Shown here: positions 54,788-62,980 of the stretch, one piece after another
How the letters are laid out: every line of letters starts with the position of its first letter
How positions within the stretch are numbered: the first letter of the stretch is position 1
Origin: Acuticoccus kalidii
GTDB taxonomy: Bacteria > Pseudomonadota > Alphaproteobacteria > Rhizobiales > Amorphaceae
Length of the DNA: 64,000 bases
Direction: 5' to 3'
Assembly: GCF_021556395.1 (NCBI RefSeq)
Contig: NZ_JAKGCS010000033.1
Coordinates: 62,001-126,000, forward strand
Position numbers and translations under genes: made by a program
The notes under the pieces: generated by a model
The model's input: only the letters and a program-made list of their open reading frames with translations
Database searches by the model: none
What the model was told of the DNA's origin: nothing

Positions 54788-55315
54788 ATGGACAGGATGA
54801 CGATGACGAGCCCCACGCACGAGAACACCGACGAGACCGCCCTCTATGAGCGGCGCCTTGCCGAGTTCGAGTACGCGATCTGGCACCTCGGCGCCGCCTT
54901 CGCGCGCTGGCGGCGGGATTGTCTCGGCGCGGTCTCCGACACCAACCTGTCGAGCACCGAGGCGGCGATCCTCCATGCCGTCCACATGATGGGGGCGCCG
55001 AAGGGGCTGATGGAGATCGCCCGCCTCCTGCATCGCGACGATATCGCGAACCTCCAATATGGGCTGAAGAAGCTCACCCAGCTCGGCCTCATCGAGCGGC
55101 AAGGGCGCTCCAAGAAGGCGACCGTCTATGCGATGACGGAGGCCGGAACGGAGATCGTCGAGGCCTATCTCGCGCGCCGCCGCGAGGTGCTCCTGCGCCT
55201 CTTCATGCAGGCCGCGCCCTCGCACGGCGAACTCGACGAGCTGATCATGCGTATGCACGTCATGATCGGCCTTTATGATCAATCGAGCGATCTGCTTCTG
55301 ACCCGTCAGCCCTGA
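54788..55315 (+). CDS. MarR-type winged-helix transcriptional regulator
   Basis: A 175-residue regulator from ATG 54788 (ATG 54797 possible). The winged helix covers about residues 55-125 (STEAAILHAVHMMGAPKGLM, then YGLKKLTQLGLIERQGRSKK). It is divergent from the acyl-CoA ligase operon by only 32 bases, so it very likely represses that operon and itself, with a CoA ester or the free acid as ligand. Confidence 0.87.
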   Translation: MDRMTMTSPTHENTDETALYERRLAEFEYAIWHLGAAFARWRRDCLGAVSDTNLSSTEAAILHAVHMMGAPKGLMEIARLLHRDDIANLQYGLKKLTQLGLIERQGRSKKATVYAMTEAGTEIVEAYLARRREVLLRLFMQAAPSHGELDELIMRMHVMIGLYDQSSDLLLTRQP

Positions 55316-55327
55316 CAACGCCATCTC

Positions 55328-56077
55328 CTACTGCATCCGGTAGCCGCCATTGACGTCGAAGGTGGCGCCGGTGATCCAACCGGCCTCCACCGTGGCGAGG
55401 AAGGCGACCATCCCCGCGACGTCTCCCGGCGCGCCGACGCGGCCGAGCGGGATCTTGTCGAGAAGGCCCGGCACGGCCTCCGGCGGCATCGCGCGCTGGA
55501 ACATCGCGGTGTCGACGGGCCCCGCCGCGACGGTGTTGACCGTGAGGCCCGAGGGCGCCGCCTGCCGCGCCGCGATCTTCGTGAGGCCGAGGACCGCCGC
55601 CTTGGAGGCGACATAGGCCGCATCGCCCCGATAGCCGCCGAGCTGGGCCGCCGCGGACGAGATCGTGACGATCCGGCCGTCCGCGACCGGCACCGCCTCG
55701 CGCCGCCGCAACATCTCGCGCACGGCGATGAACGTGCCGGTGGTGTTGACCTTGAAGGTCGCCTCCCAGGCATCGACCGACATGTGCGCGATCGGCACCG
55801 GCGCATTGGCCATGATGCCGGCGGAGGTGACGAGAATGTCGACCGGGCCGAGCGCTGCCTCGATGCGTGCGAAGGCACCCGCGACGGCGCTCTCGTCGGT
55901 GACGTCGGCCGTCATCGTCATCATGCCGGGGATGGTGATGTCGGCGAGCATCGCCGCGTCGCGATCGAGGACGGCGAGGGCGCATCCGTCGCGCGCGAGA
56001 CGTTCGGCGCACGCGCGGCCGATGCCGCTCGCCGCGCCCGTCACCAATGCGATACGCTGCCCCGAAACCGTCGCCAT
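55328..56077 (-). CDS. SDR-family dehydrogenase with intact active site
   Basis: About 249 residues from ATG 56077 (GTG 56095 gives six more). TGAASGIG binds NAD(P); Ser in TISSAAAQLGG and the YVASK pair complete the catalytic site. It is probably a 3-hydroxyacyl-CoA or alcohol dehydrogenase. It is convergent with the MarR gene and near the operon carrying the degenerate SDR fusion, so it could supply the active subunit of an SDR pair; that is inference. Confidence 0.9.
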   Translation of the reverse strand: MATVSGQRIALVTGAASGIGRACAERLARDGCALAVLDRDAAMLADITIPGMMTMTADVTDESAVAGAFARIEAALGPVDILVTSAGIMANAPVPIAHMSVDAWEATFKVNTTGTFIAVREMLRRREAVPVADGRIVTISSAAAQLGGYRGDAAYVASKAAVLGLTKIAARQAAPSGLTVNTVAAGPVDTAMFQRAMPPEAVPGLLDKIPLGRVGAPGDVAGMVAFLATVEAGWITGATFDVNGGYRMQ

Positions 56078-56256
56078 TGCCGCCTTTTTCCTCACGTCTC
56101 GCCTAAAGATCTACCGAGATTGTGGTTCAGAACAAGCTTTTCATCCAATAAATTACGTTATAACCTCGTTCGAGTTTGGTGCCGAGAGGATGCGTTCAGC
56201 AGCCCGAAAGCGCACCGAGGGCGACGTCGAACCACGAAAACGGGGAGTGAGTGACG

Positions 56257-57360
56257 ATGGTCAGGAACGCAGCGCGCGGCCCGATACGGACAATCTTCAA
56301 GGCGGGCCTTAAGTCCGGCCTCAAGGCGGGCGGTCTCGCCGCCATGGGCCTCGGTGCGGCCCTCGTCGCCGCGCCGGACAAGGCGGCCGCGCAGGATGTG
56401 TCCCTCACGGTGCAGAGCGCATGGCCGCTGACGCTGCCCGCCTCGGGCCGCGATGCGCAACACTTCGCCGATATCGTCACCACCGCCTCCGACGGCGCGA
56501 TCGAGGTCGATCTCTACGCACCGGGCCGCCTCGTCCCGCCGCTCGAAATCTTCGACGCGGTGCGCAACGGCACGCTCGATGCCGGCTTCACGAGCCCGCT
56601 TTATGTCGCCGGCAAGTTCCCCGCGGTGCAGCTCTTCGGCGGCATCCCGTTCGGGCCGGACGCGTTCGAGTATCTCGGCTGGATCTACAATGGTGGCGGC
56701 CTCGACATTTGGCGCGAGATCTATGACGCGCAGGGCGTCGTCACGATCCCGTGCAGCCTGATGGAGGCCGAATCGGGCGGCTGGTACGCCGAGCCGATCG
56801 AAACCGTCGAGGATCTGGAGGGATTGAAACTCCGCTTCGCGGGCCTCGCCGGTGAAGTGATGAAGAAGCTCGGCGCCTCCGTGGTCCTCCTTGCCGGCGG
56901 CAACATCTTCCCGAACCTCGAGCGCGGGGTGATCGACGGCACGGAATTCTCGATGCCGACGATCGATCAGGCCGTCGGCTTCGAGAAGGTCGTGAAGAAT
57001 TATTACGTCCCCGGCTGGCACCAGCCGGCGGCGATCAACGAGCTGATCATCAACAAGGCGAAGTGGGAGGAGATGAGCGAGGGTCAGCAGAAGCTGATCG
57101 AACTCGCCTGCCGCGAGACGATGGTCTGGGGCGTCACCTCGACGCTCACGGAGAACGCGGCCGCCATCGACGCCTTCAAGGAGGCCGGTGTCACCATCCG
57201 CCAGTTCCCGCCCGACGTCCTTGCCGCCTTCGAGCAGGCGACCGCGGAGGTGATGGAAGAGCAGGCGGCGAACAATCCCGATTTCAAACGCGTCTGGGAT
57301 TCGCTGCAGGCCTACCGGGCGAACGCGGCGAGCTGGACGCAAGCGGGCGGCGCCGACTGA
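56257..57360 (+). CDS. dctP: TRAP transporter substrate-binding protein, second system
   Basis: A 367-residue periplasmic binding protein with a long N-terminal region (about 46 residues) ending in a signal cleavage near PDKAAAQDV; GGGGAG is upstream of ATG 56257 (GTG 56251 also possible). Features: LPASGRDAQHFADIVTTASD, ETVEDLEGLKLRFAGLAGEV and GGNIFPNLERGVIDGTEFSM. This subtype resembles TRAP binders for 2-oxo or hydroxy monocarboxylates. It begins the dctPQM operon. Confidence 0.92.
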   Translation: MVRNAARGPIRTIFKAGLKSGLKAGGLAAMGLGAALVAAPDKAAAQDVSLTVQSAWPLTLPASGRDAQHFADIVTTASDGAIEVDLYAPGRLVPPLEIFDAVRNGTLDAGFTSPLYVAGKFPAVQLFGGIPFGPDAFEYLGWIYNGGGLDIWREIYDAQGVVTIPCSLMEAESGGWYAEPIETVEDLEGLKLRFAGLAGEVMKKLGASVVLLAGGNIFPNLERGVIDGTEFSMPTIDQAVGFEKVVKNYYVPGWHQPAAINELIINKAKWEEMSEGQQKLIELACRETMVWGVTSTLTENAAAIDAFKEAGVTIRQFPPDVLAAFEQATAEVMEEQAANNPDFKRVWDSLQAYRANAASWTQAGGAD

Positions 57361-57412
57361 CGGGAGTGATGCGGGTGGCGCCCGTCCGGGCCGCCCGCAC
57401 GCCCGACGTGCG

Positions 57413-57958
57413 ATGATGGACGCCTTCCTTCCCGCCCTGGTGCGACGCATCGATGCGCTGAGCCGCGCGATCGGCCGCGCGTCGGCCCTTCTCTTGCCGG
57501 TGATGATGCTCGTGGTCGTCGCCAATGTCGTGATGCGCTACGGCTTCGGCATCGGCATGATCGAGTTCGAAGAGCTCCAATGGCACATCAACGCCATCGT
57601 GGTGATGGGGTGCCTCGCTTACGCCTACCGGGACGACGCGCATGTCCGTGTCGACGTCCTTCATGCCCGCTTCTCGGAACGGGGGCGGGCGGTGATCGAA
57701 ATCGTCGGCGGGGCGGTCCTTCTGCTGCCGTTCGTGATCGGCATCGCCTATTTCGCGTGGGACAATTTCGCTTATTCCTTCGCCATTGGCGAACGCTCCC
57801 CGATGCCGAGCGGACTGCCGGCGCGCTACGTCATCAAGTTCGTCCTCTTCGCCGGATTCGTCCTTCTCGGCCTTCAGGGGATTGCGGCGATCGGGCGGGG
57901 GATCCTCACCCTCGCCGGCCGGCCGCTTGCCGACACTCAACCGCGAGAATTGCCGTGA
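57413..57958 (+). CDS. dctQ: TRAP transporter small permease (DctQ), second system
   Basis: A 181-residue protein with four membrane helices: SALLLPVMMLVVVANVVMRY, the conserved EFEELQWHINAIVVMGCLAY, and two later helices. Members with this pattern belong to the subtype of dicarboxylate/mannitol-like TRAP systems. The stop overlaps the dctM start by four bases (GTGA). Confidence 0.93.
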   Translation: MMDAFLPALVRRIDALSRAIGRASALLLPVMMLVVVANVVMRYGFGIGMIEFEELQWHINAIVVMGCLAYAYRDDAHVRVDVLHARFSERGRAVIEIVGGAVLLLPFVIGIAYFAWDNFAYSFAIGERSPMPSGLPARYVIKFVLFAGFVLLGLQGIAAIGRGILTLAGRPLADTQPRELP

Positions 57959-59295
57959 GCCAGGACCTCCTCTTCGTCGTCCTGATGTTTTCGACGTTCG
58001 CGGTCTTCCTCTTTCTCGGCTTTCCGGTCGCCTTCGTGCTCGGCGGGGTGGGCGTGCTCTTCGCCGTTCTCGGCGAGATCCTGCCGCTCTTCGGCGTGAA
58101 GGTGCTCGCCGGCACCAACTTCATCGGCTTCGCCGCCGACCGCATCTTCGCGACCATCTCGAACTACAGCCTCGTCCCGATGGCGATGTTCGTGTTCATG
58201 GGATACATGCTCGAGCGCTCCGGCGTCGCCGAGCGGCTTCTCGACTCGCTGTCCGCCTCGCTGCGCCGCGTGCCCGGCGGGCTCGGCCTCGCGGTGGTCC
58301 TCATCGGCGTGGTGCTCGCCGCCTCGACCGGGATCATCGGCGCTTCGGTGGTGCTCTTGGCGACCGTCGCGCTGCCGGCGCTCGCGGCGGGGCGCTATGC
58401 GGCGCCGCTCGGGCTCGGTGCCGTCGCTGCGTCCGGGACGCTCGGCATCCTCATCCCGCCCTCCATCATGCTGATCGTGATGGCCGACCAGCTTCGTCTG
58501 TCGGTCGGCGATCTCTTCATGGCGGCGATCCTGCCGGGGCTCCTCCTCGCGGTGCTCTATGCGGTTTATATCGTCGTCTATGCGGCTCTCCGCCCGTCCG
58601 ACGCGCCGCGGCCCGAGGCGGGCGAGGGGGACGCCTCGATCGGCGCGCTCCTGCGCGCACTGGGGCCGCCGCTGGCGCTGATGATCGCCGTCCTCGGCTC
58701 GATCTTTCTCGGCATCGCCTCGCCGACCGAGGCCTCCGGCGTCGGCGCGCTCGGCGCGACGATCCTCGCCGCGGCCGACCGGCGGCTCGACTGGAAGACG
58801 CTGCGCGCGGTCTGCGATGCGACGGGCAAGACGACGGCCTTCCTGTTCGCCCTCATTTTCGGGGCGAGCTGCTTTTCGGTGGTGCTGCGAGGCTATGGCG
58901 GCGATCAGGTGATCGAAGGCGCGATCACCGGGATCCCGCTGCCGCCGGAGGGCGTCCTCGCGATGCTTCTCGTCATGATCTTCCTGCTCGGCTTCGTGCT
59001 CGACTGGATGGAGATCGTCCTGATCGTCGCCCCGCTGACGGTGCCGGCGGTGGTCGCGCTCGGCTTCGATCCGGTCTGGGTGGCGCTGTTGATCGCGATC
59101 TGCCTTCAGACCTCGTTCCTCACGCCGCCGGTCGGAATGGCGCTCTTCTATGTGAAGAACGCCGCCCCGCCGGGCACGACGACGTTCCAGATCTATCGCG
59201 GCATCATCCCGTTCGTGATCCTGCAATTGATCGGGCTCGCCCTCGTCTTCCTGTTTCCGCAGGTCGTGCTCTGGCTGCCGCGGATCGCCTATTGA
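57955..59295 (+). CDS. dctM: TRAP transporter large permease (DctM), second system
   Basis: A 446-residue permease from GTG 57955. Conserved segments: FATISNYSLVPMAMFVFMGY, GTLGILIPPSIMLIVMADQL, GIASPTEASGVGALGATILA and SFLTPPVGMALFYVKN. It completes the second TRAP system. It ends three bases from the stop of the convergent aspartate dehydrogenase gene, leaving no room for a terminator between them. Confidence 0.95.
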   Translation: MSQDLLFVVLMFSTFAVFLFLGFPVAFVLGGVGVLFAVLGEILPLFGVKVLAGTNFIGFAADRIFATISNYSLVPMAMFVFMGYMLERSGVAERLLDSLSASLRRVPGGLGLAVVLIGVVLAASTGIIGASVVLLATVALPALAAGRYAAPLGLGAVAASGTLGILIPPSIMLIVMADQLRLSVGDLFMAAILPGLLLAVLYAVYIVVYAALRPSDAPRPEAGEGDASIGALLRALGPPLALMIAVLGSIFLGIASPTEASGVGALGATILAAADRRLDWKTLRAVCDATGKTTAFLFALIFGASCFSVVLRGYGGDQVIEGAITGIPLPPEGVLAMLLVMIFLLGFVLDWMEIVLIVAPLTVPAVVALGFDPVWVALLIAICLQTSFLTPPVGMALFYVKNAAPPGTTTFQIYRGIIPFVILQLIGLALVFLFPQVVLWLPRIAY

Positions 59296-59298
59296 GCG

Positions 59299-60126
59299 TC
59301 AGATCGCGAACGGGGTGACGCGGTTCAGAACCTCCCGCGCGAGGCTGTAGACGGTGGAGACCGACGTCTTCGGATTGTCGGGCGACACCTTGCCCTCGAG
59401 GCGCATCGTGAAGTTCACCGCGCCGGACCGCACCTCGTATTCGTGGATGTTGCCGGGAGCGGCGGGATCGGCGACGAGGCGCACCTTGGTGCCGGCAAAG
59501 CCCGCTCCGGCGAGCGCCAGGGTCGCGGCGACATTGGCGTTCTTCGGATAGGCCGTCGCCGCTTCGCGCGCGTCGCCGGTGAAGAAGACGGCCTCCGCGG
59601 TGAGGCCGTCGAGGTCGACCGCCTTCTCGGCCGGCGTGCCCTTCCAGGCGGCGGGGGGCTTGCGCGAGGTGTAGGTCACGCTCTCGATGCCGGACAGTTT
59701 CGCGGCGGCGAGCGCGTCGATCCCGCCGACCGCGCCCGGCACCAGGACGGCGCGGGTGAGGCCGGCCTTCGCGGCCGCCGCGAGCTCGGCCTCGATCGCC
59801 TCGTCGGCCAGGGCGCCGATCGACACGATCACCGCCTCGCGCCCGGCACGCAGCACGGCGGGAACGGACGTGCGCACCGCCTCGTGCGTCGCGCATTCGA
59901 CGACGAGCTCGGGCCCGTCGGCGAGAAAGCCCTCCACCGTCTCGAAGACGTTGATCTCGGCGGCGAAGCGAAGCGCGTTCTCGCGCAGCGCCTCGATCGC
60001 GGGTTCGACCCGGCCGGGGCGGGCGAGGATGCTGATCTGATCGAGTTCGAGGTGCCCGGATTCGGCGAGAACGCCGCACAGGGTCTTTGCGATGTTGCCG
60101 TAGCCGATCAGTCCAAGTCGCCGCAT
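59299..60126 (-). CDS. Aspartate dehydrogenase (AspDH/NadX family)
   Basis: A 275-residue NAD(P)-dependent enzyme. The Rossmann start is RLGLIGYGNIAKTLCGVL; VVECATHEAVRTSVPAVLRA, AVLVPGAVGGIDALAAAKL and YPKNANVAATLALAG are AspDH landmarks. It oxidises L-aspartate to iminoaspartate/oxaloacetate, in NAD synthesis or amino-acid catabolism. The context (a TRAP system and a CoA-linked pathway rather than nadA/nadC) suggests catabolic use or a related substrate. Confidence 0.9.
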   Translation of the reverse strand: MRRLGLIGYGNIAKTLCGVLAESGHLELDQISILARPGRVEPAIEALRENALRFAAEINVFETVEGFLADGPELVVECATHEAVRTSVPAVLRAGREAVIVSIGALADEAIEAELAAAAKAGLTRAVLVPGAVGGIDALAAAKLSGIESVTYTSRKPPAAWKGTPAEKAVDLDGLTAEAVFFTGDAREAATAYPKNANVAATLALAGAGFAGTKVRLVADPAAPGNIHEYEVRSGAVNFTMRLEGKVSPDNPKTSVSTVYSLAREVLNRVTPFAI

Positions 60127-60312
60127 GGTTCGCTCATTGTGTTGAGAAGATCGGCGAGGGATAGCGGAACTTCGCCCGCTTCACCACCGAAGGGGCCGCA
60201 AGGCCGTCGCCCACCCTGGGACGAATGGCGGGATCGGCGCGGCGTGTTGTCGAAACGTCATGCGGCTCGCGTATGGGCAGCTCGAAACAATCCTCGAGTG
60301 GAGCCCGATCCC

Positions 60313-61818
60313 ATGAAAGCGATCGCCCTTGCGACCACGGCACTCACCGTTCTCGCTGGTGCCGCCTTTGCCCAAGACGTCCCCCAGGAGAACAATTCCT
60401 GGTACGTGGACGGACAGGCCACGATCCAGGACCGTTTGGCCCGCCAGCCGAACACCAATCGCGCCAAGAACGTGATCCTGTTCGTGGCGGACGGCAACGG
60501 CGTCGGCACCAACTATGCGCTGCGCGTTTTCGCCGGGCAGGAAGAGGGCAAGCTCGGCGAGGAGCACGTCCTTCCCTACGAGACGTTCCCGAACCTCGCG
60601 CTCGTCAAAACCTACAATGTGAACGCCCAGACGCCCGATTCCGCGCCGACCGCCGGCTCGATGAACACCGGCGTCAAGCAGGTCTTCAACACCATCAATC
60701 TCGACCCCGACGGCGCGATCCACGACGAGTGCGCCTCCGAGGCCGGCAACGAACTGAAGACGTTCGCCGAGATGGTCTCCGACGAGGGCAAGTCGGTCGG
60801 CATCATCTCCACCGCGCGCCTCACCCACGCGACCCCGGCCGCCGTCTACGCGAAGACCGCCAACCGCAACTGGGAAGGCGCCGTGCCGGAAGGCTGCGAT
60901 AACTCGCGCGACATCGCCGCCCAGCTTTTCGACCAGATGACCGCCGGTGTCGTCGACATCGCGCTCGGCGGTGGGCGCCGCTATTTCGCGCCGACGGGCG
61001 TGAACACCGAGGAAGGCGGCGAGGGCCGCCGCGAGGACGGCCGCAATCTCATCGCCGAGCTTCAAGAGGCGGGCGGCGAGTATGCCTGGAACATGGAGAC
61101 CTTCAACGCGCTGAGCCTCGACGGCGAAACGCCGGTTCTCGCCCTCTTCGAGGACAGCCACATGAAATACGAGGCCGACCGTCCGAAGGACGAGGAGCCC
61201 TCGCTCGCCGAGATGACCCGCGCCGCGATCGAATATCTCTCGCAGAACGAGGACGGTTATTATCTCGAAATCGAATCCGGCCGCGTCGACCATGCGAACC
61301 ATGACGGCAACGCCTATCGCGCGATGACGGACGGCGTCGCCTGGGCCGAAGCGATCGCGCTCGCCGACGAGCTGACCAACGAGGACGACACCCTCATCAT
61401 CGTCACCGCCGACCACGAGCACGCGATCGCCTTCAACGGCTATTGCGGTCGCGGCACGCCGATCCTCGGCCTCTGCCACGAGGTCGCCAAGGGCCAGGTG
61501 AAGCATTCGGACGAGCTGGCGCTCGCCGACGACGGCAAGCCCTACACGGTCATCGGCTACCTGAACGGCCCCGGCGCGGTCCTCAAAGAGCAGGCCGACG
61601 GCTCCTTCTCCGGCGAGCGCGCCGAGCTCACCCAGGAGGACGTCACCGACATGGAGTATCTCCAGGAGGCGCTGATCCCGATGTCCTCCGAGAGCCACTC
61701 CGGCGAGGACGTCGCGGTCTATGCCAAGGGCCCGTTCGCGCACCTCTTCGACGGCACCGTGGAGCAGAATTACATCTTCCACGTGATGAAGCACGCCGCG
61801 ATGGACGCCGCGAACTGA
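60313..61818 (+). CDS. phoA: Alkaline phosphatase, PhoA family
   Basis: A 501-residue secreted phosphatase. The signal peptide is MKAIALATTALTVLAGAAFA, cleaved before QDV. The first metal site is VILFVADGNGVG, the nucleophilic serine lies in TPDSAPTAGSMNTG, and further metal ligands are in EIESGRVDHANHDG, VTADHEHAIAF and SSESHSGEDVAVYAKG. The start ATG 60313 gives a clean signal peptide; the frame is open far upstream only by chance. I could not find a convincing Pho box before it. Confidence 0.95.
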   Translation: MKAIALATTALTVLAGAAFAQDVPQENNSWYVDGQATIQDRLARQPNTNRAKNVILFVADGNGVGTNYALRVFAGQEEGKLGEEHVLPYETFPNLALVKTYNVNAQTPDSAPTAGSMNTGVKQVFNTINLDPDGAIHDECASEAGNELKTFAEMVSDEGKSVGIISTARLTHATPAAVYAKTANRNWEGAVPEGCDNSRDIAAQLFDQMTAGVVDIALGGGRRYFAPTGVNTEEGGEGRREDGRNLIAELQEAGGEYAWNMETFNALSLDGETPVLALFEDSHMKYEADRPKDEEPSLAEMTRAAIEYLSQNEDGYYLEIESGRVDHANHDGNAYRAMTDGVAWAEAIALADELTNEDDTLIIVTADHEHAIAFNGYCGRGTPILGLCHEVAKGQVKHSDELALADDGKPYTVIGYLNGPGAVLKEQADGSFSGERAELTQEDVTDMEYLQEALIPMSSESHSGEDVAVYAKGPFAHLFDGTVEQNYIFHVMKHAAMDAAN

Positions 61819-61884
61819 GCATCGACCTCGGGGAGGGGCCACCCGCGCCCCTCCCACCCCCTCATGACCTATCGGAGGCGTTCG

Positions 61885-62307
61885 ATGGACCGCCGTCTTT
61901 TCCTCGGATCGCTCGCGGCGCTCGCCGCCCCGCGCATCGCCCTTGCCGCGGACGACGTGATCCGAATGCGCGACCTTTACAACAAAGACCTCAGCTTTTC
62001 CGATCTCGCCCGTGCGCTCGACGGCAAGCGCGTCACGATCCAGGGCTTCATGGCCCCGCCTTTGAAGGCCGAATCGGCGTTCTTCGTCCTCACCAAGCGG
62101 CCGATGGCCGTCTGCCCGTTCTGCGAGACCTCGGCCGAATGGCCGGACGATATCGTCGCGATCTACACCAAGCGGATCGTCGAGGTCGTGCCGTTCAATG
62201 TGCGCATCGTGAGCCGCGGCGTTCTCGAACTCGGCGATTATCGCGATCCCGAGACGGGGTTTTTGAGCCGGGTGCGGATCGTCGATGCGAGCACCGAGCG
62301 CACCTGA
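61885..62307 (+). CDS. Secreted protein with CPFC motif (DUF3299-like)
   Basis: A 140-residue protein with a Tat-like or Sec signal (DRRLFLGSLAALAAPRIALA) starting at ATG 61885, GGAGG six bases upstream. The mature part includes LARALDGKRVTIQGFMAPPL and MAVCPFCETSAEWPDDIVAI. The CPFC pair could bind a metal or be redox-active. The beta-rich pattern resembles DUF3299 proteins. It lies four bases before an ABC ATPase and is probably part of that system. The function is unknown. Confidence 0.75.
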   Translation: MDRRLFLGSLAALAAPRIALAADDVIRMRDLYNKDLSFSDLARALDGKRVTIQGFMAPPLKAESAFFVLTKRPMAVCPFCETSAEWPDDIVAIYTKRIVEVVPFNVRIVSRGVLELGDYRDPETGFLSRVRIVDASTERT

Positions 62308-62311
62308 GACG

Positions 62312-62980
62312 ATGGGCCTTCCGCTCGAGATCGCCGACCTCGCCGTCTGGGCGGACGGGGGGCGGCGTCTGCTCTCGATCGAGGCGCTGGCGCTCGCGCC
62401 GGGCGCCTGTCTCGGCGTCGCCGGGCCGTCGGGGGCGGGCAAGTCCACCTTCCTTTATGCGCTCGCCGGCCTCTCGCCGCGCGCGACGGGCCGGATCGGC
62501 TGGGGCGAGGTCGACCTGCTCGCCCTCTCGCGCGGCCGCCGCGCCGCCTTCCGGCGGGACAATATGGGCTTCGTCTTTCAAGACTTTCTGCTGTTCGAGG
62601 AGCTGGGCGCGACCGCCAACGCTGCCCTTCTCGGCGCATTCCTACCGGCAAGACGGCGGGGCGCGCTCGCGGCGCGGGCTCGGGCGGAGCTCGCCGCGTT
62701 GAACGTGCCGCTCGACCCCCCGCGCCGCGTGCGCACCTATTCGGGCGGCGAGCGCCAGCGCGTCGCGCTCGCCCGCGCGCTCGCCAACGACCCCGGCGTC
62801 ATCCTCGCCGACGAACCCACCGCGAGCCTCGACCGCGAGACCAAGGACCGCCTCGTCGACGATCTCACCCGCGAAGTCCGTGCGAGCGGCAAGACCATGA
62901 TCGCCGTCAGCCACGACCGCGCGCTGCTCGACAGGATGGACCGCGTCCTCACCATCGAAAACGGCGAGGTGGCCGGGTGA
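62312..62980 (+). CDS. ABC transporter ATPase, MacB/LolD type
   Basis: A 222-residue ATPase. Walker A is GPSGAGKSTFLYAL, the Q-loop FVFQDFLLFEELG, the signature YSGGERQRVALARAL, and Walker B VILADEPTASLD with a following H-loop (AVSHDRALLDRM). This type pairs with FtsX-like permeases, and one follows with a four-base overlap (GTGA). It powers an export or envelope process rather than nutrient uptake. Confidence 0.93.
   Translation: MGLPLEIADLAVWADGGRRLLSIEALALAPGACLGVAGPSGAGKSTFLYALAGLSPRATGRIGWGEVDLLALSRGRRAAFRRDNMGFVFQDFLLFEELGATANAALLGAFLPARRRGALAARARAELAALNVPLDPPRRVRTYSGGERQRVALARALANDPGVILADEPTASLDRETKDRLVDDLTREVRASGKTMIAVSHDRALLDRMDRVLTIENGEVAG

Noticed and set aside
60180..60312. Possible Pho box before the alkaline phosphatase gene
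   Set aside because: GTC-containing half-sites near 60248-60271 are not 11 bases apart and match the consensus poorly.
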